Part shown: positions 33,326-42,470 of the stretch, piece after piece
Layout: every line of letters starts with the position of its first letter
Numbering within the stretch: position 1 is the first letter of the stretch
Origin: JAEUJM01 sp041918615
GTDB lineage: Bacteria > Actinomycetota > Acidimicrobiia > Acidimicrobiales > DATDAH01
DNA: 64,000 bases
Direction of reading: 5' to 3'
Assembly: GCA_041918615.1 (NCBI GenBank)
Contig: JAYRVH010000013.1
Location: forward strand, 1-64,000
Made by a program: the position numbers and the translations under genes
Notes under the pieces: generated by a model
Seen by the model: the letters and a program-made list of their open reading frames with translations, nothing else
The model's database searches: none
Told to the model about the DNA's origin: nothing

Positions 33326-34939
33326 ATGGGGCTGAACATCGCGGACATCTTCGACACGGTGGTCGCCACGGTGCCCGACGATCCGGCGCTGGTCGTGCGG
33401 GCCACCGAGGGCCACGAGGTACGGCTCAGCTTCGCCGCCCTCGACGCCCGGGTGAACCGGCTCGCCCATGGCCTGGCCGCGCTCGGCATCGGGGAGGGCG
33501 ACCACATCGGGTGCCACCTCTACGACGGCAACCAATACGTCGAGGTGACGCTGGCCGCGTTCAAGCTGCGCGCCGTCCCCGTGAACGTGAACTTCCGCTA
33601 CGTCGAGGAGGAGCTCGACTACCTGTTCGACAACGCCGACCTGGTGGCGGTCGTCACCGAGCCCGACCTCGAGGGCCGGGCCACCCGTGCCGCGGCCACG
33701 CTCGACCGGCACTGCGACGTGCTCGTCGCCGATCACCGCTACGAGGCGCTCCTGGAGGAGCAGCCCGATACCGCACCGGACGTGGGCCCTCGCTCCCCCG
33801 ACGACCACTACGGCATCTGGACCGGCGGCACGACCGGTATGCCCAAAGGGGTGATCTGGCGCCACGAGGACGTCTACCTCTCGGCCATGGGGGGAAGCGG
33901 CAACCCCGTGCTGGGGATCCCTCCCGTGCACGAGCTCTCCGACGTGGCCGATCGGGTGCGGCGGGAGTCGCTCCTGCCGGTCTCCCTGATCCTCTGCCCC
34001 CTCATGCACGGCGGGGGGCTGTGGCTGGCCTTCAACGCCATCTTGTCGGGCGGCACCTGTGTGGTGATCCGCGACGTGGGTTTCGACCCGGCCTTCGCCC
34101 TCCGCGTCGCCGCAGAGGAGCGGGCCAGCCTGTTGATGACCATCGGGGACGCGTACGCCCGCCCCGTCGTGGACCTCCTCGAGACGGCGGGGCCCGACGC
34201 GTACGACCTGTCGTCGCTCGTCGCCTACGGGTCCGGTGGTGCGATCCTGTCGCCGTCGGTGAAGGACGCGCTCGTGCGATTGCTCCCCCACGTCCTGGTC
34301 ATGGATGTGCTCGGCGCCTCCGAGACCGGCACGCACGGCCGCCAGACCGGCTCGGGTCCCGACGGGGCGCCCCGTTTCGACATGGATGCCTCCAACGTGG
34401 TCATCGCCGAGGACGGCACCCTGTGCCGACCGGGCGACGGCCGCACGGGCATGCTCGCCACGAGCGGCCACATCCCCCTCGGCTACTACAAGGACGAGGG
34501 GAAGACGGCAGCCACGTTCCCGGTGGTCGACGGGGTCCGCTACGCGGTGCCCGGCGATCTGGCTTCGGTGGATGCCGACGGCGCCATCGCCGTCTACGGC
34601 CGCGGCTCGGTGTCGATCAACTCGGGGGGCGAGAAGATCTTTCCCGAGGAGGTCGAGCGGGTGCTGAAGAGCCACCCCGCCGTCTTCGACGCCACCGTGG
34701 TCGGCACGCCCCATGAGCGCTTCGGCGCGCAGGTGACAGCGGTGGTGGAGCTGCGCCCGGCCGCCCGGGTCGACCCGCCCCGCCTGGCCGAGCTCCAGGC
34801 CCACTGCCATGAGCACCTGGCCGGCTACAAGGCGCCACGAGCCGTGGTGTTCGTCGACGCGACGATGCGATCGCCCTCGGGCAAGCCCGACTACCGCTGG
34901 GCCAAGGAGACGGCCCTCGCCGAGCTCGAACGCCTGTGA
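33326..34939 (+). CDS. Acyl-CoA synthetase (AMP-binding enzyme)
   Basis: A 537-residue adenylate-forming ligase. The P-loop WTGGTTGMPKG is at about 164, followed by LMDVLGASETG in A5 position, YGRGSVSINSGGEKIFPEEVE with the hinge, and the catalytic Lys in PSGKPDYRW (about 520). It should activate a carboxylic acid, probably a fatty, steroid side-chain or aromatic acid, to its CoA ester. TACCCT at 33295-33300 is a possible -10 and GGGGGAA gives the ribosome site. Confidence 0.9.
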   Translation: MGLNIADIFDTVVATVPDDPALVVRATEGHEVRLSFAALDARVNRLAHGLAALGIGEGDHIGCHLYDGNQYVEVTLAAFKLRAVPVNVNFRYVEEELDYLFDNADLVAVVTEPDLEGRATRAAATLDRHCDVLVADHRYEALLEEQPDTAPDVGPRSPDDHYGIWTGGTTGMPKGVIWRHEDVYLSAMGGSGNPVLGIPPVHELSDVADRVRRESLLPVSLILCPLMHGGGLWLAFNAILSGGTCVVIRDVGFDPAFALRVAAEERASLLMTIGDAYARPVVDLLETAGPDAYDLSSLVAYGSGGAILSPSVKDALVRLLPHVLVMDVLGASETGTHGRQTGSGPDGAPRFDMDASNVVIAEDGTLCRPGDGRTGMLATSGHIPLGYYKDEGKTAATFPVVDGVRYAVPGDLASVDADGAIAVYGRGSVSINSGGEKIFPEEVERVLKSHPAVFDATVVGTPHERFGAQVTAVVELRPAARVDPPRLAELQAHCHEHLAGYKAPRAVVFVDATMRSPSGKPDYRWAKETALAELERL

Positions 34940-34954
34940 CTGTCCGACACGGGC

Positions 34955-35776
34955 TCAAGAGGTGAGCGACGCCGCGAGGTGGTCGATGATCGGGTGCAGG
35001 ATCATCGTGTAGGTGTCGGCGATGGCAACCTCCCGGTGATCCGCCTGCGCCGCGAGCCGAGCGGGGTCGGCCACGACGGCCATGAACGCGGCCCGGCTCG
35101 GGAAGGCGTTGAAGCGCACCTGGTCCCACGACCGTCGGTCACCGAGGATGGTGCCCTCTGCGGCGAACCACCCCGCGAGTCGCACACCGTGAGGTACCGC
35201 CACCGCGCTCGCCGCATTCTGGTAGCTCACCATGTCGTCGTCCGCGCCGCCTGGGTGGTAGCGCAGCACGTGCAGCACGACGATCGGCGGGTCGTCGGCG
35301 GTGGGCGGATGGGGCACATCGGCCCAGTCCGGGGCATCGGCCGGGAGCTCGGGCGTCGGCATCGGGCGGGTACCGATGACGATGGTCTGCTCCATGCCGG
35401 CGTCCTTGTGGACGTGCTTCTCCGCGAACGCGGCGCTCGCCGACATCTCGACGAACGACCGGCGGGTCGGGTACTTCACCACGGCGACCCGGTCCCACTG
35501 CGGGTCGGCCCCGAGGAGCTGGGTCTCGACGTCGGCGAGGAACACGATCTCGGCCCCGATGGCGGCGAGCTCGTCGAGCGGCGCGTACGTGTCGTCGGCC
35601 TCCCGCCCCGTGAGGGTCGTCTCGCGGCCGTCGGCGTAGTCGGCCAGGTCGCGGTACTTCATCAGGTTCACCATCCACACCGGCCCGTCCTCGTCGGGGG
35701 GCGTGCTCGCCAGCGTCGACTCGTAGTCGGGGTCGATCTCGGCGTACCGGATCGTCAGGTCGGGGTTGGGAGCCAC
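34955..35776 (-). CDS. DUF1330-like protein with two ferredoxin-like alpha/beta barrel repeats
   Basis: A 273-residue soluble protein made of two similar halves: PVWMVNLMKYRDLADY ... VVKYPTRRSFVEMSASAAFAEKHVHKDAGMEQTIVI and VVLHVLRYHPGG ... RFNAFPSRAAFMAVVADPARLAAQADHRE. Each resembles the DUF1330/dimeric alpha-beta barrel fold, used by small heme, monooxygenase or isomerase proteins. GTG 35776 has GAAAGGA upstream. Enzyme activity unknown. Diverges from the carotenoid-oxygenase-like gene. Confidence 0.7.
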   Translation of the reverse strand: MAPNPDLTIRYAEIDPDYESTLASTPPDEDGPVWMVNLMKYRDLADYADGRETTLTGREADDTYAPLDELAAIGAEIVFLADVETQLLGADPQWDRVAVVKYPTRRSFVEMSASAAFAEKHVHKDAGMEQTIVIGTRPMPTPELPADAPDWADVPHPPTADDPPIVVLHVLRYHPGGADDDMVSYQNAASAVAVPHGVRLAGWFAAEGTILGDRRSWDQVRFNAFPSRAAFMAVVADPARLAAQADHREVAIADTYTMILHPIIDHLAASLTS

Positions 35777-35840
35777 GGTGGGTTCCTTTCGGCGTGGATG
35801 AACTACTGACACCATAGGTGCCACTTGTTCGCCTCGCTCA

Positions 35841-35855
35841 GTGAACGCTGTTAAC
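35841..35855. promoter_or_regulatory. AAC-N3-GTT operator candidate (site 1) overlapping a -10 box
   Basis: GTGAACGCTGTTAAC, an imperfect 15-bp palindrome. The -10 candidate TAACCT (35852-35857) overlaps its right half, 6 nt before the GTG start at 35864 (leaderless). Similar sites occur at 41412-41430 and 47413-47427. Confidence 0.5.
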
Positions 35856-35863
35856 CTCCGGTC

Positions 35864-37579
35864 GTGCCGACACCACGATCGCTGACGACCGCCGCCCACG
35901 AGGACTTCGACCTGCACGTCACCTCCGGCGTCTGGCCCACCGACCTCCAGGGCGAGGTTCTCTTCTCCAGCCCCCAGATCACGGGCCGCACCGACTACGG
36001 GATCTTCGACTTCGGGGCGATGCACCGGTTGTCGCTGCGTCCCGGGACGCGCGGCGCCCCACCCGACGCCCTCGCGTGGCAGGCCCGATCGATCCAGTCG
36101 CCGGCCAAGCGGCTCTTCGACGCCGTCCCGGAGCTGTTCACCGGTGGCCCGATCGGGTACAGCTCGCCGTTCGGCTCACCGAACTGCGCGAACACCGCAC
36201 CGCTCCCCTGGGGCGATCGTCTCTACGCCACCTGGGACGCCGGCCGGCCGGTCGAACTGCACCCCGACACGCTCGACTTCGTCGCCGAGGTGGGCCACAT
36301 CGACACCTGGGGCGGGCCGTCCATGGGCAGCGACACGGTGCTGCCCATGCTGCTCTCGACCGCGCACCCCGTCGTCGACCCCGAGCGCGACTGCCTCTGG
36401 ACGGCCAAGCTCGAGCCGGTCACCGAGCCCACCTTCGGCATGCGCCCGTCCGTCGTCCGCTACGACGGCGACGGCACCACCGTCCGACACTGGCCCCTCG
36501 ACGGGGTGTCGTTCGCCGGCTCGATCCACACCGTGAGCCAGACGCGCGAATGGGTGATCTTCTCGGACTCGGGCAACTTCAAAGCCGATCCCGCCGAGAT
36601 CTTCGGCGGCGACCGCACGCTCACCATCGACGAGGCCGTGCCCGTGTGGCTCATCCGCAAGGACGTCCTCGAGGCCACCCCCTCCGGAACCCCCGTGACG
36701 CCGATCGCGCTCACCATGGCCCCACCGTCCGGCCACTACTACGCCCGCTACGACGACGCCGACGGGATCTCGGTGGTGTGGGAGGGCATGGACCTGATGG
36801 ACCTCGCCCTCTACATGAAGCCGGACGACGTCGACGTGAACGGGCAGCCCGTCGATCCCGCCGTGGTCGGCCTCTACAACATGGCGATGGCGCCCGAGAC
36901 GCTCACCGAGGTGCTCTTCGACCCCGAGACCGGGCAGGTGAAGGAGCAGGGGGTCTTCAAGGAGGACTGGGCCTTCAACCTCCAGCTCTCGGGCATGGAC
37001 TGGACGCTCGAGGGGCTCTCGCACCCCACGCTCCACCACGTGGCCTACCAGGGGTGCCGTTCCGGTCGGATCAGCGAACGGGCCGCCACCCTCTACGCCG
37101 ACCGGATCGACCGGGGAGCGGTGGCCGAGGACACCGCCGGCGCGCTGGCGACGTTCCGGCGCGGGAGCATCGAGCTGGTGTCACGGTGGGAGTACCCCGA
37201 CGTCGGCGACCTCATCAGCTCCCCCACCTTCGTGCCACGCCAGAGCACCCCTGCCGGCGCCGAAGGCAGGTACGCCAGCGCAGACCCCGGCGGCCATGAC
37301 GGCTACGTGGTGCAACCCGTGTTCAACGACGACGGGTTCCGCGTCGACCTCTTCGATGCCGCCGACGTCGGAGCCGGCCCCCTCGCGACGGCACGACCGG
37401 CGGCCGGTCGTTGCGTGCCCATGCTGCTGCACTCGGCGTGGATGCCCACCTACAGCGAGCTCGCCGACGCCGAACGCCTCCACTTCTCCGACGAGCTCAC
37501 CGACGCTCGGCTCGCCACGGTGCCCGAACCGCACCGTGGCCTGGTGCGCCAGGTGGCCGGCGGGTTGGACACGACCTGA
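35864..37579 (+). CDS. Distant carotenoid oxygenase family protein
   Basis: A 571-residue protein of the carotenoid oxygenase family, longer than average. The four His candidates for iron occur in order: STAHPVVDP (about 167), SIHTVSQ (about 221), SGHYYARY (about 290) and LLHSAWMP (about 522). The fold-typical blocks (VRYDGDGTT, SGMDWTLEGLSHPTLHH) are present, but the N-terminal HWFDGDGM motif seen in the relative at 16544 is not. It probably cleaves or isomerises a hydrophobic polyene or stilbene-like substrate. GTG 35864 seems leaderless. Confidence 0.78.
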   Translation: MPTPRSLTTAAHEDFDLHVTSGVWPTDLQGEVLFSSPQITGRTDYGIFDFGAMHRLSLRPGTRGAPPDALAWQARSIQSPAKRLFDAVPELFTGGPIGYSSPFGSPNCANTAPLPWGDRLYATWDAGRPVELHPDTLDFVAEVGHIDTWGGPSMGSDTVLPMLLSTAHPVVDPERDCLWTAKLEPVTEPTFGMRPSVVRYDGDGTTVRHWPLDGVSFAGSIHTVSQTREWVIFSDSGNFKADPAEIFGGDRTLTIDEAVPVWLIRKDVLEATPSGTPVTPIALTMAPPSGHYYARYDDADGISVVWEGMDLMDLALYMKPDDVDVNGQPVDPAVVGLYNMAMAPETLTEVLFDPETGQVKEQGVFKEDWAFNLQLSGMDWTLEGLSHPTLHHVAYQGCRSGRISERAATLYADRIDRGAVAEDTAGALATFRRGSIELVSRWEYPDVGDLISSPTFVPRQSTPAGAEGRYASADPGGHDGYVVQPVFNDDGFRVDLFDAADVGAGPLATARPAAGRCVPMLLHSAWMPTYSELADAERLHFSDELTDARLATVPEPHRGLVRQVAGGLDTT

Positions 37580-37643
37580 CAGCCGTCAGCCCTCGACCGA
37601 GCGAGCCCGACCACAGCCCCTCCACTCCTGAACGGGCGAAACC

Positions 37644-37671
37644 CTCAAGCGGGACCTGCCATCGGGTCGAT
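37644..37671 (+). promoter_or_regulatory. Sigma-28/WhiG-like promoter candidate for the second GGDEF-EAL gene
   Basis: CTCAAG (37644-37649) and GTCGAT (37666-37671), with 17 nt between CTCAA and GTCGAT. Comparable to the element at 24904-24930. If it is used, the transcript would begin close to ATG 37682 rather than ATG 37670. Confidence 0.35.
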
Positions 37672-40102
37672 GGTGTCAGGGATGAGGGCGAGAGCGATAC
37701 AGGCGCGCCGGAGGTGGGTTGCCCGTAGTCGGCGCATTGCGTCGATCGGGTCGGTCGTTCCGCTCGGGCTCGCGTTCGCGTTCGTCGTCGCGACGTTCTT
37801 CGCCGTGTCGGCACGCAACGACGCCGCGAGCAGGGCCCAGGTCGACGGACGCGCCGCCCGACTTGATGCAGCCATGGCGCCGCTGGGGAACGCCTATCTG
37901 CGCGAGTTCACGTTGCTCGGCCAGGCTGCCCTGGGCTTCCCCGCCGACGAAGCGCTCGCCGTCGCCACCCAGCAGCGGGAGGAGCAGCGGAACAGGGCCC
38001 TGCGCCGCCTTGATGCCCTCGCACGAGGCGACGACAGCGTCGCCGACGTCGCTCGACAGCTGACCGCGAAGCTCCGCGAGCAGCAGGGCGACGACAGCGA
38101 CGGTCAACTGCTCGCCCTCTGGGACGACTGGGCGATCCTCGACGGCCTCGCGTCCGACCAGGGCAACTACCACACACCCACGCGGGACGCGCTCGGTGCA
38201 CTCGCCCAGGTCGGCCAGACGCCGTGGCTGGTGACCAGCGACATGGTCGACGCCGAGTATGTGCGATTGGAGCCGGACGTGCCGGCATCCACCGAGGACT
38301 ACTTCGCCCGATCAGGGCCCTATGTGCTGGGAGGAGAGGCCGGGTGGCTGTCGGATGACCGCGACGACCCGTTCTCCGGCGAGTGGGTTCCGCGTGATCT
38401 CGTTCGCCGCCACCTGCCCCACACCGAGTCCGCCCTGGTGGATGTCCTCGGGTCACCGGAGGTGGACGACCTCGTGCGGCTCGACCGCTGGGTCAAGGCA
38501 TGGGCCGAACGCGCTCAAGGCCCGCCCCCGTTGTCCTTCACCCAGGCGACGGCGGTCGCCGACCGGCTCGATCGCCAGCTCTCGCGGGTGGTGAACACGG
38601 GCCTTCGGGACCGCGTCGCCCGTTCCGAACGGGCCGCGACCGATGCCGAACGCGATCGATGGCTCGCTGCCGGAGCCGGCGCGATCGCCGTTCTGGTCTG
38701 CCTTCTCACCCAGGTCGCGATCGCCCGTCGCCATCAGCGGCGCTGGATCGCGCTCACCGAGGCGTCGGAGACCGACGACCTGACCGGGTTGACGAACCGT
38801 CGCGGGTTGGAGCGGCGGGTGCCTCCTCGTCTCGCAGACCCGGATCGGGCGAGTCACGTCCTCGTCCAGGTCGACCTCGATCGGTTCAAGGCCGTGAACG
38901 ACACGTACGGGCACAAGGCGGGTGACACCGTGCTGCGAGCATTCGCCGCGTGCGCCCGGACCGTCGTAGCGGACCTGGCCCCGAACCGCTACAGCCACGA
39001 GCTCGCCCGCATCGGGGGCGACGAGTTTCTGATCGTGCTGCACGACTGCGTTGAACCGAGGGCAGCGGCCGAGCAACTGCTCGAGGCCCTCGAGGCCTCC
39101 CTGAAGGCTCCGGTGAACGTCGGTGACGCCACGGTCGACCTGGCCGTCAGCGGGGGGGTGGCGATCACCACCGGCCCGGCCGCGCTCGCCGACCTGTTGG
39201 CCGAGGCGGACGTCGCGCTCTACCAGGCCAAGAGCGAGGGCCAGCGCGGCTTTCGATTCTTCGACGAACCGCTCCTCCGTGAGATCCTGCGCGACTTCCC
39301 TACCCACGCCCGTCTCGGCGCGGTCGAGGCCCATCTCCAGCCCCAGGTCGATCTCGAGACAGGTCACGTGGTCGCCTACGAGGCCCTGGCCCGATGGACG
39401 CGTGGGGATCGCCTGGCGGTCGCGGCCGGACAATGGGTCAGCATCGTCGAGCAGATGGGCGCCAGCGGGATTCTGTTCGACGCCATGGCCCGATCCAGCG
39501 CGCTCGCCCTGGAGCAACTCGGGAACCGCTTCCACGGCCGGGTGTGGTTGAACCTCGCTCCACCCGCCCTCGCCGAGCACACGGCCGCCGACTCGCTCCT
39601 CGCGTCGCTCGACGCGGTCGGCCTTCCTCCCACCCGCGTCGGGGTCGAGATCGTCGAGACCGCAGGCATCGTCGATCTCGAGGTTGCCGCGCGGAACCTC
39701 GACCGGCTCCGCAGCGCCGGGATCGCGGTGGCCCTCGACGACTTCGGCAGCGGATTCACACCGATCGGCCACCTCACCGCCCTGCCGATCGACCTCATCA
39801 AGCTCGATCGATCGATGATCGCCGCCGTCGATGAGCGCCCCCGGCAGGCCGCTCTCGTGGCCGCCATGGTCACGGTGGCGGCTTCGCTGGGCATCGCGCT
39901 GATCGCGGAGGGCATCGAAACCGTCCAGGAGATGGCCGCGCTCCGGTCACTGGGCGTGACCCTCGGTCAGGGCTATCTGCTCGGGCGGCCCGCCCCTGCG
40001 ACGGACTTCCTCCTCCCGTCGGCGCGACCGTCCCGGCGCGCCGCACCCGAGCCGGCGGGCATCACCGGGGCCGTCACGCCACCAGTCGCCGCTCCCGCCT
40101 GA
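37670..40102 (+). CDS. Membrane GGDEF-EAL protein (c-di-GMP turnover)
   Basis: An 810-residue protein. One N-terminal helix (VVPLGLAFAFVVATFFAV), a periplasmic sensory region of about 290 residues, then a second helix (AGAGAIAVLVCLLTQVAIA). The GGDEF domain has TDDLTGLTNRRGLE and ARIGGDEFLIV (about 450), lacking an RxxD inhibitory site. The EAL domain begins EAHLQPQVDLETG with YEALARW (about 570), NLAPPAL, VETAGIV, DDFGSGFTPI, KLDRSM and EGIET, all consistent with activity. ATG 37670 is the first start; ATG 37682 may be the real one given the promoter candidate. Confidence 0.9.
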   Translation: MVSGMRARAIQARRRWVARSRRIASIGSVVPLGLAFAFVVATFFAVSARNDAASRAQVDGRAARLDAAMAPLGNAYLREFTLLGQAALGFPADEALAVATQQREEQRNRALRRLDALARGDDSVADVARQLTAKLREQQGDDSDGQLLALWDDWAILDGLASDQGNYHTPTRDALGALAQVGQTPWLVTSDMVDAEYVRLEPDVPASTEDYFARSGPYVLGGEAGWLSDDRDDPFSGEWVPRDLVRRHLPHTESALVDVLGSPEVDDLVRLDRWVKAWAERAQGPPPLSFTQATAVADRLDRQLSRVVNTGLRDRVARSERAATDAERDRWLAAGAGAIAVLVCLLTQVAIARRHQRRWIALTEASETDDLTGLTNRRGLERRVPPRLADPDRASHVLVQVDLDRFKAVNDTYGHKAGDTVLRAFAACARTVVADLAPNRYSHELARIGGDEFLIVLHDCVEPRAAAEQLLEALEASLKAPVNVGDATVDLAVSGGVAITTGPAALADLLAEADVALYQAKSEGQRGFRFFDEPLLREILRDFPTHARLGAVEAHLQPQVDLETGHVVAYEALARWTRGDRLAVAAGQWVSIVEQMGASGILFDAMARSSALALEQLGNRFHGRVWLNLAPPALAEHTAADSLLASLDAVGLPPTRVGVEIVETAGIVDLEVAARNLDRLRSAGIAVALDDFGSGFTPIGHLTALPIDLIKLDRSMIAAVDERPRQAALVAAMVTVAASLGIALIAEGIETVQEMAALRSLGVTLGQGYLLGRPAPATDFLLPSARPSRRAAPEPAGITGAVTPPVAAPA

Positions 40103-40136
40103 ACCACCTGCCGACAGGACCGGCCAGGGGAGACGA

Positions 40137-40149
40137 CCTGACCGTCAGG
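40137..40149. terminator. Short palindrome between convergent genes
   Basis: CCTGAC-C-GTCAGG, a 13-bp perfect palindrome in the 42-bp gap between convergent genes, overlapping the stop of the Rieske gene. It could help termination in both directions, but there is no T-run and the loop is too tight without unpairing. Confidence 0.25.
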
Positions 40150-41359
40150 CGTGCTCGACCAAGTGGTCGAGCACGTCGGAGACGGCGCACCCCGCCGGGA
40201 TGTCGTCAGGGCCGATGGCCAGGTCGATGGCGCGGTGGAAGTGATGGATGAGCCGTTCGTTCCAGCCGATCTGGAACGGGCGGGCCCCGGGCGACTCGAT
40301 CGACGCCTGGATGCCACCGAGGTTGGCGGTGTCCTGGGCCATGACGGTCTCGAACAGGTCCATGAGGGCCAGGTTCTCGGCGACCGGCTCGCCGTCGCCC
40401 CAGTCGGGGGCGAACCATTGCAGCTCGAGCTCGGTGGTGCGGTCGTCGACGGGCCACATGCACAGGAACGTGAACGCGCCGGCGTCCATGGGGGCGACCA
40501 GGTTGGGGAAGATGCCGAACGAGGTGCTGGTCTCGCGCCACAGCTCGCCTACCGACGGGTTGTTCGCCTCGGCACAGGGCTTGACGATCTCGGCCATGCC
40601 GTCCTGTTTGGCCACACTGAGCCGGCTGTGCCCGTTGGGCAACATGGCGACGGTCAGTGACCGGTCGTCGTAGAGCAGCGCGGCGTTGTCGGGGTGCACC
40701 GTACGGATGTGGTACACCTCGAGGAACGCGTCGACCATCAGCTTCCAGTTGGCGGGTACCCGGTGGGTCCTGGTGCCCAGCTTGCGTAGGCTCGGCCCGT
40801 TGATCTCGGCCATCTGGTCGACCAGCGGGCCGAGGTGATCGGCCAGCGGCGTCGCCTCGGGGTCCTCGTTCACGTAGACCCAGCCGTCCGACGTCTCACA
40901 GCGCACGGGGACGAGGCCCAGCTGGCCGGTGTCGAGATCGACGAAATTGCGGTCGTCGGGCACGGCTCGCAGCACCCCCTCGGTGTCGTACGACCAGGAG
41001 TGGTACTGACAGGTGAGTCGCTTGGCGGTGCCGCACGCTCCCTTCACCACCGGCGCCCCGCGATGCCGACAGCTGTTGTAGAACGCGCGGAGCACCCGGT
41101 CCTGGCCGCGGACGATGACGATAGGCGCCCCGGTACGGGTGAAGAGCTTGTAGGACCCCGGCTCGGCGACCTCGGACTCATGGCCGGCGAACAACCAGGA
41201 GCGCCGCCACACCCGCTCGTGCTCGAGTGCAGTGAAGGTGGGATCGAGGTAGCGCTCCACCGGGATGAGCGGTACCGCACGGGCGTCAGGCGGTGGGCCG
41301 GTGCGAGCCTTGTCGGCGGCGAGGCGCTCCCGGATGCTTGCTTCGAGCGTGGCTTCCAT
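40145..41359 (-). CDS. Rieske non-haem iron oxygenase alpha subunit
   Basis: A 404-residue ring-hydroxylating-type oxygenase. The Rieske [2Fe-2S] ligands are Cys97, His99, Cys117 and His120 (CRHRG and CQYHSW). The mononuclear iron site is in DAFLEVYHIRTVHPD (His217, His222). It oxidises an aromatic, steroid or quaternary amine substrate using electrons from a reductase not seen in the window. ATG 41359 has GAGGAAG upstream, TATGGG about 30 nt upstream as a -10 and the palindrome at 41412-41430 near the -35 region. Confidence 0.9.
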   Translation of the reverse strand: MEATLEASIRERLAADKARTGPPPDARAVPLIPVERYLDPTFTALEHERVWRRSWLFAGHESEVAEPGSYKLFTRTGAPIVIVRGQDRVLRAFYNSCRHRGAPVVKGACGTAKRLTCQYHSWSYDTEGVLRAVPDDRNFVDLDTGQLGLVPVRCETSDGWVYVNEDPEATPLADHLGPLVDQMAEINGPSLRKLGTRTHRVPANWKLMVDAFLEVYHIRTVHPDNAALLYDDRSLTVAMLPNGHSRLSVAKQDGMAEIVKPCAEANNPSVGELWRETSTSFGIFPNLVAPMDAGAFTFLCMWPVDDRTTELELQWFAPDWGDGEPVAENLALMDLFETVMAQDTANLGGIQASIESPGARPFQIGWNERLIHHFHRAIDLAIGPDDIPAGCAVSDVLDHLVEHA

Positions 41360-41411
41360 GCTTCCTCGGTATCGGTTGGCGTTGACCCCATACGCTCAGC
41401 GGCAGGGCGGA

Positions 41412-41430
41412 GGGTGAACGGCGTTCACCC
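41412..41430. promoter_or_regulatory. 19-bp perfect palindrome, operator candidate (site 2)
   Basis: GGGTGAACG-G-CGTTCACCC lies in the 96-bp gap before the Rieske gene. Its core GTGAACGGCGTTCAC (41414-41428) matches site 1 at 12 of 15 positions. The size fits a TetR- or GntR-type dimeric operator. Confidence 0.55.
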
Positions 41431-41455
41431 GGCACAGTAGCGGCCCGACCGAGCC

Positions 41456-42448
41456 TCAGGCATCGAGGCGCAGGAGGCGGCGGGCGTTGCGGTCCATGGT
41501 GGCGGCCAGGGCCCGGTCGCCACCGCTCGGCTCCGCGCCCTCGTCCCAGCCGGCCAGGTTGGTGCCGGCGACCAGCCGATCGGGCCCGAACGAGGCCAGG
41601 AGCGCGGCGAGGGCCGTGGGCCCGCCCACGTGCGCGTCCCACCAGAGTCGCCCGAGGAGCGACTCCACCGCACCGTCGCGGCGCAGGTCGTCACCGGCCC
41701 ACGCACGCGTGCGGGCGGCGTGGGCCATGCGCTCGGCCAGCCAACTCGTGGCACCACCGCCGTGCGAGAGGCAGATGTCGAGGTTCGGGTGGCGCGTCAG
41801 CACGCCGCCGAGCACCAGGGTGGCGACGGCCAACGCCTCCTCGTAGGCGAAGCCGAGCCACAGGTCGGCGTCGAAGCGGGCGAGGCGGTCGTCACGACGG
41901 GGGCGGTCGATCCCGCCGGGCGCCGGGTGCACGAAGACCGGCACGTCGAGCGCGCAGCACGCCTCGTAGACCGCGTCGAGGGCCGGGTCGTCGAGGGGCC
42001 GGCCCACGTCCGTGCCGATGTAGGCGCCGATCAGGCCCAGCTCGGCGACGGCCCGACGGAGCTCGTCCGTGGCGCGCCGGGGGTCTTGCAGCGGGAGTTG
42101 GGCAAGTCCCCGCAGTCGGGTCGGGTGCCCGCCGACCAGCTCGGCCATGCCGTCGTTGTGGGCCCGGCAGAACGCGACGGCGTCGTCGGCCTCGATGTGA
42201 TGGAAGAAGGTGAGCGGGTTGGGCGACAGCACCTGCAGGTCGATCCCGAGGGCGTCCATCCGCTCGATCCGGCGATCGACGTCCATGAACGCGGTCCCGC
42301 GATAGCGCACGCCCTCGAGTACGTAGCCGCCTACCCGGAAGCACGGCGGCCGACCGGTGCCGAGGTCGCCCTCGTCCAGCTCGGGGCCGTGCACGCCCGC
42401 GGCACCGAGTGCCTGCTCGAGCACGACATGCGCGTGGAGGTCGATCAT
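41456..42448 (-). CDS. Amidohydrolase, ACMSD-type decarboxylase family
   Basis: A 330-residue metal-dependent TIM-barrel protein of the amidohydrolase-2 family that includes aminocarboxymuconate-semialdehyde decarboxylase. Metal ligands begin with MIDLHAH (His5, His7), continue with VFVHPAPGG and LSHGGG and end with an Asp in TNLAGWDEG. The family often decarboxylates aromatic acids or hydrolyses ring-cleavage products. ATG 42448 lies 22 nt from the P450 stop. Confidence 0.88.
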   Translation of the reverse strand: MIDLHAHVVLEQALGAAGVHGPELDEGDLGTGRPPCFRVGGYVLEGVRYRGTAFMDVDRRIERMDALGIDLQVLSPNPLTFFHHIEADDAVAFCRAHNDGMAELVGGHPTRLRGLAQLPLQDPRRATDELRRAVAELGLIGAYIGTDVGRPLDDPALDAVYEACCALDVPVFVHPAPGGIDRPRRDDRLARFDADLWLGFAYEEALAVATLVLGGVLTRHPNLDICLSHGGGATSWLAERMAHAARTRAWAGDDLRRDGAVESLLGRLWWDAHVGGPTALAALLASFGPDRLVAGTNLAGWDEGAEPSGGDRALAATMDRNARRLLRLDA

Positions 42449-42470
42449 CCGACTCTGGCCCGTGGTCGCC

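Noticed and set aside
37576..37589. Terminator CTGAC-agcc-GTCAG after the carotenoid-oxygenase-like gene
   Set aside because: Five-base stem without T-run, and expected by chance in this base composition.
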